64,000 nucleotides of DNA from Holosporales bacterium (GCA_947449005.1 CANFPP010000004.1:1-64000), one strand, 5' to 3'. Shown: positions 55,045 to 63,351, counted from the first letter of the stretch. The notes: generated by a model not told the origin, from the letters alone. Program-made: numbers and translations.

Positions 55045-55194
55045 TTAGTGAGAGGAATATGCTTCTTCTGCGTCTGCGTGCAAAAGAGCTGCCGCCATTA
55101 TTTCTTGTGCTTCAAAAATCTGCATTTCTCTTGCAAACTGCTCTTGATTGACAAGATTAATGACATTTGATTCTTGCATGACGCTTTCTTTCAT
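55045..55194 (-). CDS. Possible small protein (49 aa)
   Basis: A short open frame from ATG 55194 to TAA 55045 encodes a Glu/Ala-rich helical peptide (QEQFAREMQIFEAQEIMAAALLHADAEEA). Composition is protein-like, but no ribosome-binding site is obvious and no relative is known to me. It is divergent from the LuxR-type gene, with ~155 bp between, so it could be part of that locus. Confidence 0.4.
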   Translation of the reverse strand: MKESVMQESNVINLVNQEQFAREMQIFEAQEIMAAALLHADAEEAYSSH

Positions 55195-55349
55195 TTTCTT
55201 GAGATAGAATTAGATATTCCGATGCAAAGTTAAGATAAATACTAAGCATTTTCTTAAAATTAGCGTCTTGTTATCTATATTAATTAAAGATATTATCGCC
55301 GTCAAGTCTATGCTGCGTATTAAAAAATAACTTTTGAGTGTTTATCAAC

Positions 55350-56135
55350 ATGATAGATAATAATAGACACATTGAGCAAATGCTTGAAGGCTTGTGGGAA
55401 AGCTGTAATTTAGCCGAGCTCAACGGACGTCTTAAAGAAATTTATGAATTTTTTGATGCAGAGAAGTTTTCTGTTGTGACTTATTTTGATATTGAAAAAT
55501 CCAAAAAGGGTTTTGATTTTTTTGAAACGTACCCTTCAGAATGGGTAAATCATTATATTGAAAACCAATATCATCTACATGATCCTATATTGTCTTGGGG
55601 GAAAATTTGTTTGCCTTTTCATTGGAAGGGCAGTGAGAAAAAAGATTTAACTCCAATTCAAAAGTGTTTATTTTCAGAGGCGCACGATTTTGGTATTAAT
55701 GAAGGGGTCACCCTATCACTACATCCTTCTCCTCGTGAACAAACCTTTATTACGGTTTTAAATATTGATAAACTTCGCCCTGTGATGCTTCATGCAGTAT
55801 CGTTAGCATCTCAATTTTACTTGCATATTAAGCAAAAAATTGATGCAATATATTTGATAAGCTCTCTCACCACTCGTGAACGTGAGGTTATATATTTAAA
55901 AGCGCAAGGGACATCTTCGCGGCGCGTGGCAGAGATCCTTTCAATTTCTGAACCAACTGTTGTGTTTCACTTAAAAAACGCTAGAAGAAAATTAAATGTT
56001 TCAACAAGTGAAGAGGTTCTATTCATTGTTGGCTTAGCTTTAGGGAAAAGTAGCCAGCCTAATAATTATAAAGATTCTTTGCATTATCATAATAATTATT
56101 ATGAGATGGCGATGATAAGCTTACGTGGTTTATAG
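55350..56135 (+). CDS. LuxR-type acyl-homoserine-lactone receptor and regulator
   Basis: A 261-aa quorum-sensing regulator. The N-terminal autoinducer-binding domain (about 15-165) keeps the ligand residues of TraR/LuxR: Trp65 and Tyr69 (SEWVNHYIENQY), Asp78-Pro79, Trp92 and Gly119. The C-terminal GerE-type HTH (about 175-235) reads LTTREREVIYLKAQGTSSRRVAEIL and PTVVFHLKNARRKLNV. It faces the luxI-type gene and their coding ends overlap by 77 bp. A GTG at 55338 would add four residues. Confidence 0.92.
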   Translation: MIDNNRHIEQMLEGLWESCNLAELNGRLKEIYEFFDAEKFSVVTYFDIEKSKKGFDFFETYPSEWVNHYIENQYHLHDPILSWGKICLPFHWKGSEKKDLTPIQKCLFSEAHDFGINEGVTLSLHPSPREQTFITVLNIDKLRPVMLHAVSLASQFYLHIKQKIDAIYLISSLTTREREVIYLKAQGTSSRRVAEILSISEPTVVFHLKNARRKLNVSTSEEVLFIVGLALGKSSQPNNYKDSLHYHNNYYEMAMISLRGL

Positions 56136-56790
56136 AGGATAAAATGTTTTGAGCAGAAATAGAAAATGAATGTTTATGGTATAAAAGCGGCTTAGAAGGA
56201 TCATACGATATTCTTTTTAACAATTTTTTATAAGTGTAATGAAGTGGTGTATATCCAACTACTGTTAGTTGCGCTCCATTAACATTCCTATCCGTAATTA
56301 ATGCTCCGATTATATTGTATGTACTGTATAGTTTTGCAATACTTGGAAATGAAATTCCAAGGAAAAGTTCTATCTTTTCTAGATTTAATCCAAAATGCAT
56401 TGCAGCTGCAAAGATACTTGCCGATATATGGCTCGCAGTCTTGATAGTATAAGTTTCATCAAAATTATAGTCAACAGCGACTCTACTGGTCTCCCAATAG
56501 CCCTGATATTTAAAATCTTTGAGATCTGGTAGCATGAATTTAAACGGACCATCAAACATACAGGGATTTGTCATTTCAATAAGGCGAATGCACCCTCTTA
56601 CGACACCTTGTTCATCTTTGTAGATTATATAATGAGCATGCTTCTCATCGTATTCGTCTTTCTCCATGCCATTAACGCTCGTAACATCCCACTTGAGCTT
56701 TTCATAAAAAACTTTGTGACGGAGGCGATACATATCATCAAGATCTTGCCTGTGAAACTCATAATTACTTGGATCAATTAGGATTAACAT
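56059..56790 (-). CDS. Acyl-homoserine-lactone synthase (LuxI family)
   Basis: Makes an acyl-homoserine lactone from S-adenosylmethionine and an acylated carrier. Counting from the ATG at 56790 (GGAGA upstream), the 243-aa protein has Arg24, Phe28, Trp34, Glu43, Asp45, Asp48, Arg69, Glu100 and Arg103, the conserved LuxI set at nearly the same positions. Residues ~195-243 form a C-terminal extension of low complexity (SFSISAQNILSSINHVSLSSPSHNNYYDN), beyond the ~200-aa usual size. That extension is the part overlapping the luxR-type gene. An open frame extends upstream to 56853 but is unlikely to be used. Confidence 0.92.
   Translation of the reverse strand: MLILIDPSNYEFHRQDLDDMYRLRHKVFYEKLKWDVTSVNGMEKDEYDEKHAHYIIYKDEQGVVRGCIRLIEMTNPCMFDGPFKFMLPDLKDFKYQGYWETSRVAVDYNFDETYTIKTASHISASIFAAAMHFGLNLEKIELFLGISFPSIAKLYSTYNIIGALITDRNVNGAQLTVVGYTPLHYTYKKLLKRISYDPSKPLLYHKHSFSISAQNILSSINHVSLSSPSHNNYYDNAKNLYNY
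56088..56103. other. 16-bp perfect palindrome in the luxR/luxI overlap
   Basis: CATAATAATTATTATG is its own reverse complement and lies inside the region coding for the C-termini of both proteins, so both end in a His-Asn-Asn-Tyr-Tyr motif. The flanks are partly self-complementary too. It may form a hairpin in both mRNAs. Confidence 0.6.
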
Positions 56791-56923
56791 TTGCTTTCTC
56801 TCCATAAATTGCATTGTCTGAAATGGATATTTGTGCGAAATGAATAAATTCAAGTGTTTCTGATAAATTTATTTTATAATTATTTTATGTTTATATATTA
56901 AATTGTTAGGTTTAATATATTGG

Positions 56924-56935
56924 GAGATATATCTC
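56924..56935. promoter_or_regulatory. Palindrome upstream of luxI, candidate operator
   Basis: GAGATATATCTC, a perfect 12-bp palindrome about 135 bp upstream of the luxI-type start, in a 322-bp AT-rich gap (56791-57112) with no gene. It is shorter than a standard 20-bp lux box and does not match its consensus; a binding role is a guess. Confidence 0.3.
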
Positions 56936-57112
56936 ATATAATTCTTAAGTTCTAGGCGAAACTTTTTTAAGTTTCCGCAATTTTAGAAGAGGTCATTTTA
57001 TTACAGCTGGCTTTGTGACAAGAGATCGTCTAGTATCTGGCAAGCGTGTGTCGGATGTGTTTGTAAATTAAGCCATACGATTTTTTGAGAAAGGCCTTGG
57101 CCAGTGGATTAT

Positions 57113-57424
57113 ATGATTTATATTGGTGCTTCTATAGCAGAGCTCTTAGGATGTTTTGCTTTTTGGGGCTGGGCCCGAAATGGAATGAGCCCTCTCTATC
57201 TTATTCCTGGTGTATTTTTCCTTTGCCTTTTTGCCTATATTCTAACTTTTGTTGAAACAGAGTTCGCTGGTCGTACGTATGCAATTTATTGCGGTATTTT
57301 TATTGGTGCATCACTCTTATGGATGTGGGTTATCGAGGGAAATATTCCTGATAAATGGGACCTTATCGGTACATGTGTCTCCATAGTTGGTGCGATTATT
57401 ATTCTTGCTGGACCTAGAACGTAA
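57113..57424 (+). CDS. ynfA: YnfA family small membrane protein (UPF0060)
   Basis: A 103-aa inner-membrane protein with four hydrophobic helices. Family motifs: IAELLGCFAFWGWAR at the N-terminus, an AYGGIY-like RTYAIYCGIFI, and WDLIGTCVSIVGAIIILAGPR at the end. YnfA is related to small multidrug-resistance-type exporters. A GTG at 57104 is an alternative start. Neighbours do not suggest a substrate. Confidence 0.9.
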   Translation: MIYIGASIAELLGCFAFWGWARNGMSPLYLIPGVFFLCLFAYILTFVETEFAGRTYAIYCGIFIGASLLWMWVIEGNIPDKWDLIGTCVSIVGAIIILAGPRT

Positions 57425-57507
57425 ATATTTCTTGAAGATTTTTCTGGTTTTTTTGCTCAGAAAATTCTAATGCTAGATATTAAGGTTTAGCACAAAAAGG
57501 AATAGGG

Positions 57508-57930
57508 ATGACACAATCACCAAGCTCACTTCAATCAATATCTGGGTATAGTCCTCTAAACGATTCTGAATATATGTCGCCTGAAATGGTCCGATATTTT
57601 AAGGATAAGCTTAATGCTATGCACAAAGAAGTTCTCGCAAAAGAAAAGGCAATTGCTCAAAATTTGCTAGAGGACACTTGTAGAGAGCCTGATCCTTTAG
57701 ATCGTAGTGTCACAGAAGAGCTCTGCAATACTGATCTGACCTTGCAAGAGCATGAAGATCATTTGCGCCGAGAAATTGAAGAAGCACTACAGCGACTGGA
57801 CGATGATAGCTACGGGTATTGTGAGGCTACTGATGAGCCAATCGGAGTAAGAAGGTTAGACGTTATGCCAACGGCGCGCTATTGCCTGGCTGTTCAAGAA
57901 AAGAAAGAAGCTGAAACATTAACGAGATAA
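57508..57930 (+). CDS. dksA: RNA polymerase-binding transcription factor DksA
   Basis: Enters the RNA polymerase secondary channel and, with ppGpp, retunes transcription under starvation. The 140-aa protein has the coiled coil (about 25-100, containing the DPLDRSVTEE tip with acidic residues) and a C-terminal zinc-finger region YGYCEATDEPIGVRRLDVMPTARYCLAVQ. Only two of the classical four cysteines remain, a variation seen in other DksA proteins. Its last 37 bases overlap the convergent HTH gene. Confidence 0.94.
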   Translation: MTQSPSSLQSISGYSPLNDSEYMSPEMVRYFKDKLNAMHKEVLAKEKAIAQNLLEDTCREPDPLDRSVTEELCNTDLTLQEHEDHLRREIEEALQRLDDDSYGYCEATDEPIGVRRLDVMPTARYCLAVQEKKEAETLTR

Positions 57931-58103
57931 TGTTTTTGAATGTAATCGTTGTAATAAAGATTTTGTTTCGTTCTGATGTTTTTTAAATGAAACGCGATTG
58001 CACTTTCAGAAGTTTCAAGTTTACTTGCAATGTTTCTAATTGAGAGATTTTGTTTCTTTAGTGTAAGAATTGTTCGCTCTCTTTGTGTTAAAATCATATG
58101 CAT
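57894..58103 (-). CDS. LuxR-type HTH-only protein
   Basis: A 69-aa protein that is nearly all GerE-type HTH: LTQRERTILTLKKQNLSIRNIASKL, then SESAIAFHLKNIRTKQNL, followed by a short tail. There is no autoinducer-binding domain. It resembles the DNA-binding half of the LuxR regulator 2 kb away and could bind the same sites without responding to ligand. The start is uncertain: GTG 58112, ATG 58103 or ATG 58097. Convergent with dksA, with overlapping 3' ends. Confidence 0.75.
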   Translation of the reverse strand: MHMILTQRERTILTLKKQNLSIRNIASKLETSESAIAFHLKNIRTKQNLYYNDYIQKHYLVNVSASFFS

Positions 58104-58267
58104 GCGGTTCACTTTATTGATTGGTATATTAATAAGTGTATAAAAGCTTAAAAACGCACAAGAAATCTAGCTATCAAATTTTAGAGGAAGTTTAATAAAT
58201 AATTTGACATTGTCATGAGAAGAGAGGAAAAAAGGCTTATATAGAATAGCTTAGGGTTTTGTTAATC

Positions 58268-59542
58268 ATGACTCAGAAAAATCTGACAAAGCTACAACGA
58301 GAGTCAGTTGCTCTCATTCTTATTGGTAATTTTCTCGAATACTTTGATCTCATGCTCTATGTCCATATGGCCATAGTGTTAAATGATCTCTTTTTTCCAA
58401 CAAGTGATCCATATACAGCTTCACTTCTTGCAGCTACTACTTTTTCTATGACATATTTGCTACGGCCTCTTGGGGCCTTGATCTTTGGTTATTTCGGAGA
58501 TACCTGGGGACGTAAGTCTTTGGTAATTATTTCAACAACGATAATGGCCTTTTCTTCATTTGTTATAGCTTCTCTGCCTACCTATACTAAAATAGGAATA
58601 ATGGCCCCGATTGTTCTAACCCTTTGCCGTATGCTTCAAGGATTTTCTTCAGTTGGAGAAATCACCGGTGCTCATATCTATGTAACTGAAATTACATCAC
58701 CTCCCAGGTCTTACTTTTATGTAAGCCTTGTTGATATATGTTCAGATCTAGGAGGATTTTTTGCATTATTAGTCGCTTCTATCTTCTTATTAATTGATCC
58801 GGAAAATGGCTGGCGATGGGCTTTTTATATGGGGTCTGGCATTGCTGTAATTGGTTCAATTGCCAGAACTCGATTGAGGGAGACACCTGAATTTATTCAA
58901 GCGATTCAAAAGAAAAAGCTCAACCATGTAGACCCTGCCACGAATACTGTAAACATAAAAAAATATAGAAGAAATTTTCTTTCTTATATAGGTATGGAAT
59001 GTTTGTTTCCATTAGCTTTTTATATTTGCTTTATCTATATGGGAAATATTTTAAAGACAAAATATGATTATACAACTGGTCAGGTGATTTATAATAATCT
59101 TTTGGTAACGACAGTAGGGATTGTTTTTGCGTTCGCCCAGGCACGTTTGGCGCTGCGAATTTATCCTCTTGTTATTATGAAATATCGTTCTATTTGCCTG
59201 TTAGTTTTCTTAATTTTCTTTCCTTATATTATGAATCATGCAACGTGTGCATGGTGTGTGTTCACGGCGCAATGTTTTCTTGTGGTTTTGGGTAATGATA
59301 GTATTCCTGCTTATGCAATCTTAGTGCGTGGTTTTCCAACGCTTAAGCGATATACCCAAGCCGGGCTCGCTTTTTCTCTTTCAAGAGCTGTCATGTATCC
59401 AGTAACTGCTCATGGATGCTTTTTTATAGGAGAGTGGTTGGGCTTTGAAGGAATAGCTGTTATTCTTGCTGTGTTTGCGATTGTTTCTCTAATCTCAATT
59501 CGCTCATTTATCCCTGAATCAGAAGGTGAAGAAGTAGCATAA
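58268..59542 (+). CDS. MFS transporter, metabolite:H+ symporter (ProP/KgtP-like)
   Basis: A 424-aa inner-membrane symporter with about 12 helices. The N-terminal LIGNFLEYFDLMLYVHMA, LLRPLGALIFGYFGDTWGRKS (motif A) and RMLQGFSSVGEITGAHIYVTE (motif B-like) match the MHS subfamily, whose members take up proline/betaine, 2-oxoglutarate, citrate or shikimate. In an intracellular bacterium it would import a host metabolite; which one is not evident. The ATG at 58268 is used. Confidence 0.9.
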   Translation: MTQKNLTKLQRESVALILIGNFLEYFDLMLYVHMAIVLNDLFFPTSDPYTASLLAATTFSMTYLLRPLGALIFGYFGDTWGRKSLVIISTTIMAFSSFVIASLPTYTKIGIMAPIVLTLCRMLQGFSSVGEITGAHIYVTEITSPPRSYFYVSLVDICSDLGGFFALLVASIFLLIDPENGWRWAFYMGSGIAVIGSIARTRLRETPEFIQAIQKKKLNHVDPATNTVNIKKYRRNFLSYIGMECLFPLAFYICFIYMGNILKTKYDYTTGQVIYNNLLVTTVGIVFAFAQARLALRIYPLVIMKYRSICLLVFLIFFPYIMNHATCAWCVFTAQCFLVVLGNDSIPAYAILVRGFPTLKRYTQAGLAFSLSRAVMYPVTAHGCFFIGEWLGFEGIAVILAVFAIVSLISIRSFIPESEGEEVA

Positions 59543-59643
59543 TTTTTAAAGATAAAAACTCAGCTTTTGGCAGAGAAGAGTTTTGTCATGCAATAGGTAT
59601 TGTTTGCTGACATAGGGAAATTGGGGCTCTATACTCTTAATCT

Positions 59644-59928
59644 TTAACCACCATTTACGGCTTCTTTAAGTAATTTTCCTGCTTTAAAGACAGGGCGTTT
59701 TGACGCTTTAATTTGAATTTTCTCTCTCGTTCTTGGGTTAAAACCTTCTCTGGCAGGACTCTTTAAAAGAGAAAAGCTACCAAAGCCTACGAACCTGGCT
59801 TCTTGTCCTTGAGCTAATGCATTTGAAATACCAGCAAATACAGCTTCAATCGCTTTTTGAGCATCTGCTTTTGTCAAGGTTGCATGTTGGCTCACATACG
59901 ATATGAGCTCTGGCTTGCTAAGAGTCAT
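59644..59928 (-). CDS. HU family DNA-binding protein
   Basis: Histone-like protein that bends and compacts DNA. The 94-aa product has the HU/IHF fold: LSKPELISYVSQHATLTKADAQKAIEAVF, then VGFGSFSLLKSPAREGFNPRTREKIQI with the minor-groove Pro in GFNPRT, and FKAGKLLKEAV. The ATG at 59928 fits the family's N-terminus; an open frame upstream to 59985 is unlikely. Between it and the NUDIX gene is a 209-bp gap holding an 11-bp hairpin. Confidence 0.92.
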   Translation of the reverse strand: MTLSKPELISYVSQHATLTKADAQKAIEAVFAGISNALAQGQEARFVGFGSFSLLKSPAREGFNPRTREKIQIKASKRPVFKAGKLLKEAVNGG

Positions 59929-60062
59929 GGGGTCTTGTTCCTTAATTAGTGAAATTAATACTCCTTCTATAAAACATCCAGCCATTCGTCTGCAATTAGA
60001 AAAAACTGGCAGTTTTCTTATTGTTTTCAGGATAGTACAGATGTAAACAAGAGTCAGGGTTG

Positions 60063-60104
60063 TTTTTAGATTTCTCGGCAGGGGGCTCCCTTGAAATCTA
60101 AAAA
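60063..60104. terminator. Hairpin between NUDIX and HU genes
   Basis: TTTTTAGATTT (60063-60073) is perfectly complementary to AAATCTAAAAA (60094-60104) around a GC-rich loop. It follows the NUDIX stop on the minus strand. No clean T-run ends it on that strand, though seven T follow on the plus strand, where no gene reads into it. Confidence 0.45.
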
Positions 60105-60137
60105 TGGCCTTTTTTTAATCACCCTAATTGGACTAAC

Positions 60138-60794
60138 TTAGGTCTTTTTTGTATTAACGTTTAATCCTTCAATAAGCATTTTGAATTTAGGCTTTTCTAT
60201 TATCTCTTTGAAAAAAGGCCTGAGCTTAATTGATTCATTTAGTAAATCATTTACATTAATCCATGATAATGCATCTTTTTCTTTGAAATGACTATCTTGG
60301 AAATGCTGTTGTGCTGCGAGAAGATCAGAAGTTTGAAAAACATTTTTTGTTTCTACTAAACATAAAACAACTTCTCGACCTTTAGATGTTTTTTCATAAT
60401 AAATTTTGCTTTGAAAAAGATCTTCAGGTGATGGATTATAAAGACCAGATGACTCTTCGTTACACTCTCTTATGCATCCTTCTAAAAAAGTTTCAGCTTC
60501 ACCTTGAGCATTTAATTCTAAACTTCCTCCAAACTCACTATAAGTTCCTTTATGGGAACCTTGGGATTCGCGAGCCAAGAGAAAATGGGGAACATCGTCA
60601 ATATACGTAAAAAATAAGACACCAACAGTTCCAAGGGGGCGACGATCTGGTTTGATATGCTCGGCGGTTCTCTGCAAATCAATAGACGTAAAGTCTGAGG
60701 AAGATGCAGGGATAGGTGCAATAATGTAAATTATAAAGCAGATAACGATTGTGATGAATCTGGTCAAATGAAGCATTTTGGGTTTTCTCATCAA
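60138..60794 (-). CDS. NUDIX hydrolase with N-terminal signal peptide
   Basis: A 218-aa protein with an N-terminal hydrophobic segment (residues ~11-31, FITIVICFIIYIIAPIPASS), then a NUDIX domain: GTVGVLFFTYIDDVPHFLLARE, the box GGSLELNAQGEAETFLEGC with IRECNEESSGL, and a helical end. The essential REx2EE glutamates are present. NUDIX enzymes hydrolyse nucleoside diphosphate derivatives and are usually cytoplasmic; export would place this one in the periplasm or host. It begins 48 bp after ada on the same strand. Start ATGs at 60794, 60791 and 60776 are all possible. Confidence 0.8.
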   Translation of the reverse strand: MMRKPKMLHLTRFITIVICFIIYIIAPIPASSSDFTSIDLQRTAEHIKPDRRPLGTVGVLFFTYIDDVPHFLLARESQGSHKGTYSEFGGSLELNAQGEAETFLEGCIRECNEESSGLYNPSPEDLFQSKIYYEKTSKGREVVLCLVETKNVFQTSDLLAAQQHFQDSHFKEKDALSWINVNDLLNESIKLRPFFKEIIEKPKFKMLIEGLNVNTKKT

Positions 60795-60842
60795 AAGAAG
60801 AAAAGCATTATAAATAATTTATTGAGCATGATCAGAGAATTA

Positions 60843-61895
60843 TCAAGAAGAATTTTTCCGTTCATGTTCAATAAGCCACTTCTTGCGAGCGATTCCCCCG
60901 CCATACCCTCCCAAGCCACCGTCACTATTAATAACGCGATGACAAGGGATTGCGATGGCAATTTGATTAGCGCCATTTGCATTTGCTATCGCTCTGTATG
61001 CTGTGAGATTTTCTATTGTTCTTGCTTGATCTAAATAACTTCGAGTTTCACCATAAGGAATACGTATTAAGGCATCCCAAACACACTTTTGAAATGGGCT
61101 GCCCAAAAGATGAAGTGGTGTTTTAAATTCTTTTAGAGTTCCTTCAAAATAGGAATTTAATTCTTTTTCAATTGAAAGAATTGGATCTGTGCAGCCAGGA
61201 ATAATAGCTGAACGTGTTCTAATGCGTAGGCGTTCGATCTCGCGTTCCAAGCCACGCCGATCAACAAACTCCAATAAATACAAAGATTCATCATCTGCAA
61301 TAGCTAGCATCGGTCCAAGAATCGTATCTAACCAAGTTGATTTTAAAATATTAAGATGTTTCTTAAAATGGGTGGGGGCTGATCCCATGATTTTGGAAAA
61401 TGCATCTCTAAAGCCACTGCTTGATTCATACCCAGTGGTTAGTTGTGCCTCAATAACTGCGTCACCAGATCGTATTTTCTTCATGGCAATGCTCATACGT
61501 CTGGCTCTGGCATATTCAACAAATGTCATATCAAATCTTTTTTTAAATTGCCTTCGAGCTGTTGATGCATCAACAGATAAGGCTTCAAAATCACGCGTTT
61601 TCCATCTTTTTTCAGGGTTTTTTTCAATGGCTTCCACGAGAGTGCGGACTAAGTCAGAGACTTGGTTAGGGTGGGAGAGGGGGCGGCAACGCAGACACGG
61701 TCGGTAAGAGGCAAGCAGTGCTTCTTGAGCGGTATGATAGAATTCACAATTTTCAAATTTAGGTTTTCTAGCTGTACAAGTTGGACGACAAAACACTCCT
61801 GTTGTTTTAACGCCTACAAAAAAGATATTCTCATATTCAGTCTTTTTATTAATTAAGGCCTGATAAAATTCGTGTTTTGTTTCTACTGTTAGCAT
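60843..61895 (-). CDS. ada: Ada: DNA methyl acceptor, regulator and O6-methylguanine methyltransferase
   Basis: Adaptive-response protein that repairs alkylated DNA and activates its regulon. The 350-aa protein has all three parts: N-terminal zinc domain with the methyl-accepting Cys region (GVFCRPTCTARKP, CEFY, RPCLRCRP), an AraC-type HTH (about 85-170, VDASTARRQFKKRF), and the C-terminal methyltransferase domain with active-site IAIPCHRVI and GGYGGGIARKKWLIEHE. The ATG at 61895 is used rather than a GTG at 61901. The NUDIX gene follows on the same strand. Confidence 0.95.
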   Translation of the reverse strand: MLTVETKHEFYQALINKKTEYENIFFVGVKTTGVFCRPTCTARKPKFENCEFYHTAQEALLASYRPCLRCRPLSHPNQVSDLVRTLVEAIEKNPEKRWKTRDFEALSVDASTARRQFKKRFDMTFVEYARARRMSIAMKKIRSGDAVIEAQLTTGYESSSGFRDAFSKIMGSAPTHFKKHLNILKSTWLDTILGPMLAIADDESLYLLEFVDRRGLEREIERLRIRTRSAIIPGCTDPILSIEKELNSYFEGTLKEFKTPLHLLGSPFQKCVWDALIRIPYGETRSYLDQARTIENLTAYRAIANANGANQIAIAIPCHRVINSDGGLGGYGGGIARKKWLIEHERKNSS

Positions 61896-62018
61896 GTGCA
61901 CTCTTACTTTATAAAAAGCTTAAATATGTTATTAATTATAACAAGTTCAGAAAAATCTGTGACCGGAATTGAGGCATTGATTTTTTATTTTCTAAAAATG
62001 AAAAATGGAGTGACGGGG

Positions 62019-62546
62019 TCACGCGAAGCCATACAACAGGCGAGCTTTTAGGTGGTCTACAGGCTGGTGTTTAGGTGTTTCTAGAAAATATTCTAATTGC
62101 CATTTTTGAGTTTTTTTGGCTTGCGTGCTTATGGCATTATCCCAAGGCGGGTAAACACGTATCGCTCTTTTTCCTCCCTTACCATTTTTTGATACGATTC
62201 CTTTTTCATATAAAACTGATTTTGGAAAGACAAACTGTCCGAGAAAATTTTCTTTCTCAACACTGACAACAAAATAATCAACTGAATCTGATAGATCAAA
62301 AGGCTGAATAGGTGACCTTCCAATTCTTTTCCACAGGGTTACAAATTGCCCTATTTTTATTGGAGTGATTTTTGCTACACGAAAGAGAATGGAAACACCA
62401 TTTAAAGTAAAGGTACAAGCTCCATATTCAGAACTTTCCCTTTCAACTAACGGGGAAGAGAAATTAAATCCGCAGGGAGTATATACAAGACTTTGAATGG
62501 TAAGAAGGTCATTAGGCGTTGAGTCAGAATGATGCGAGCTGGTCAT
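62019..62546 (-). CDS. MepB family protein
   Basis: A 175-aa cytoplasmic protein matching MepB: an N-terminal GFNFSSPLVERESSEYGACTFTL, then GQFVFPKSVLYEKGIVSKNG, GKRAIRVYPPWD and QKWQLEYFLE at the end. In Staphylococcus aureus mepB lies in the mepRAB multidrug-efflux operon, yet its function is unknown. No efflux pump is adjacent here; it stands between ada and the LOG gene on the same strand. Confidence 0.85.
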   Translation of the reverse strand: MTSSHHSDSTPNDLLTIQSLVYTPCGFNFSSPLVERESSEYGACTFTLNGVSILFRVAKITPIKIGQFVTLWKRIGRSPIQPFDLSDSVDYFVVSVEKENFLGQFVFPKSVLYEKGIVSKNGKGGKRAIRVYPPWDNAISTQAKKTQKWQLEYFLETPKHQPVDHLKARLLYGFA

Positions 62547-62627
62547 AATCTATACATTTTACTTGTACCTTACCTAATGAGCTAATTCAGCACGTTAAGT
62601 AAAATCTATTCATAATCACAAAAATCG

Positions 62628-63275
62628 TTAATTCGTTTTTAAATGCTTCACGATTTCAGAAGAAATTGTCTCTAGATCATCAGTCAGGCAAAAAAGATTT
62701 AAATCTTGGCCTTTTATAACAGCGTGATCAATTAAGTCTTTTGCTATCCATTCAACCATACCTTTCCAGAAATCTTTGCCAACAAGGTAGATAGGGACTA
62801 TTTTGGCCTTTAGAGTTTGCATGTTTACTAAAACTTCAAAGAGTTCATCGAGAGTTCCAAAACCACCTGGAAATACGATGAATGCATCTGCCTTTTCAAT
62901 AAATGCCATTTTGCGCAGGGAAAAAAATTGAAATCTGAAAAGGTTTTCTTGTTCGATGTAGGTGTTATTTTCTTGCTCAAAGGGGAGCATGATTCTAAAC
63001 CCAACTGAAGTTCCAATACCTGCGTTAGCACCCTTATTACCTGCTTCCATAATACCTGGGCCACCGCCGGTGATAATCGATATGCCTTCTTTTGAAAGAG
63101 ATGTCGCAATTTCTTCAGCTTGTTGGTAATAAATGTTGTTTTCATCTAGCCTTGCAGAGCCAAATATAACAACAAATTTACCCATGCTTTCTTTTATCTT
63201 ATCAAGATACTCAAGTTCTAAGGATAATTTGTCAGTATTAATAAATTCTTCGATAGTAGTTTTTTCAATTATCAT
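62628..63275 (-). CDS. LOG family protein (nucleotide 5'-monophosphate phosphoribohydrolase)
   Basis: A 215-aa Rossmann-type protein with the LOG signature: ITGGGPGIMEAGNKGA, then FFSLRKMAFIEKADAFIVFPGGFGTLDELFE containing the PGGxGTxxE catalytic motif and upstream Arg. LOG proteins release the base from nucleoside monophosphates; plant members activate cytokinins, bacterial members are often PpnN- or LOG-like salvage enzymes. This copy is of normal length, without extra domains. Confidence 0.92.
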   Translation of the reverse strand: MIIEKTTIEEFINTDKLSLELEYLDKIKESMGKFVVIFGSARLDENNIYYQQAEEIATSLSKEGISIITGGGPGIMEAGNKGANAGIGTSVGFRIMLPFEQENNTYIEQENLFRFQFFSLRKMAFIEKADAFIVFPGGFGTLDELFEVLVNMQTLKAKIVPIYLVGKDFWKGMVEWIAKDLIDHAVIKGQDLNLFCLTDDLETISSEIVKHLKTN

Positions 63276-63351
63276 AACAGTCTCTTCTTAATCATAAGAA
63301 CATATACCTATTGCTAGTAAACACTAGTAAGTCTTAATTTAAGATTAAGAT

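Noticed and set aside
56059-56135. Shared HNNYY motif of LuxR and LuxI as evidence of a common domain
   Set aside because: Both motifs come from the two strands of one palindrome, so the similarity is forced by symmetry.
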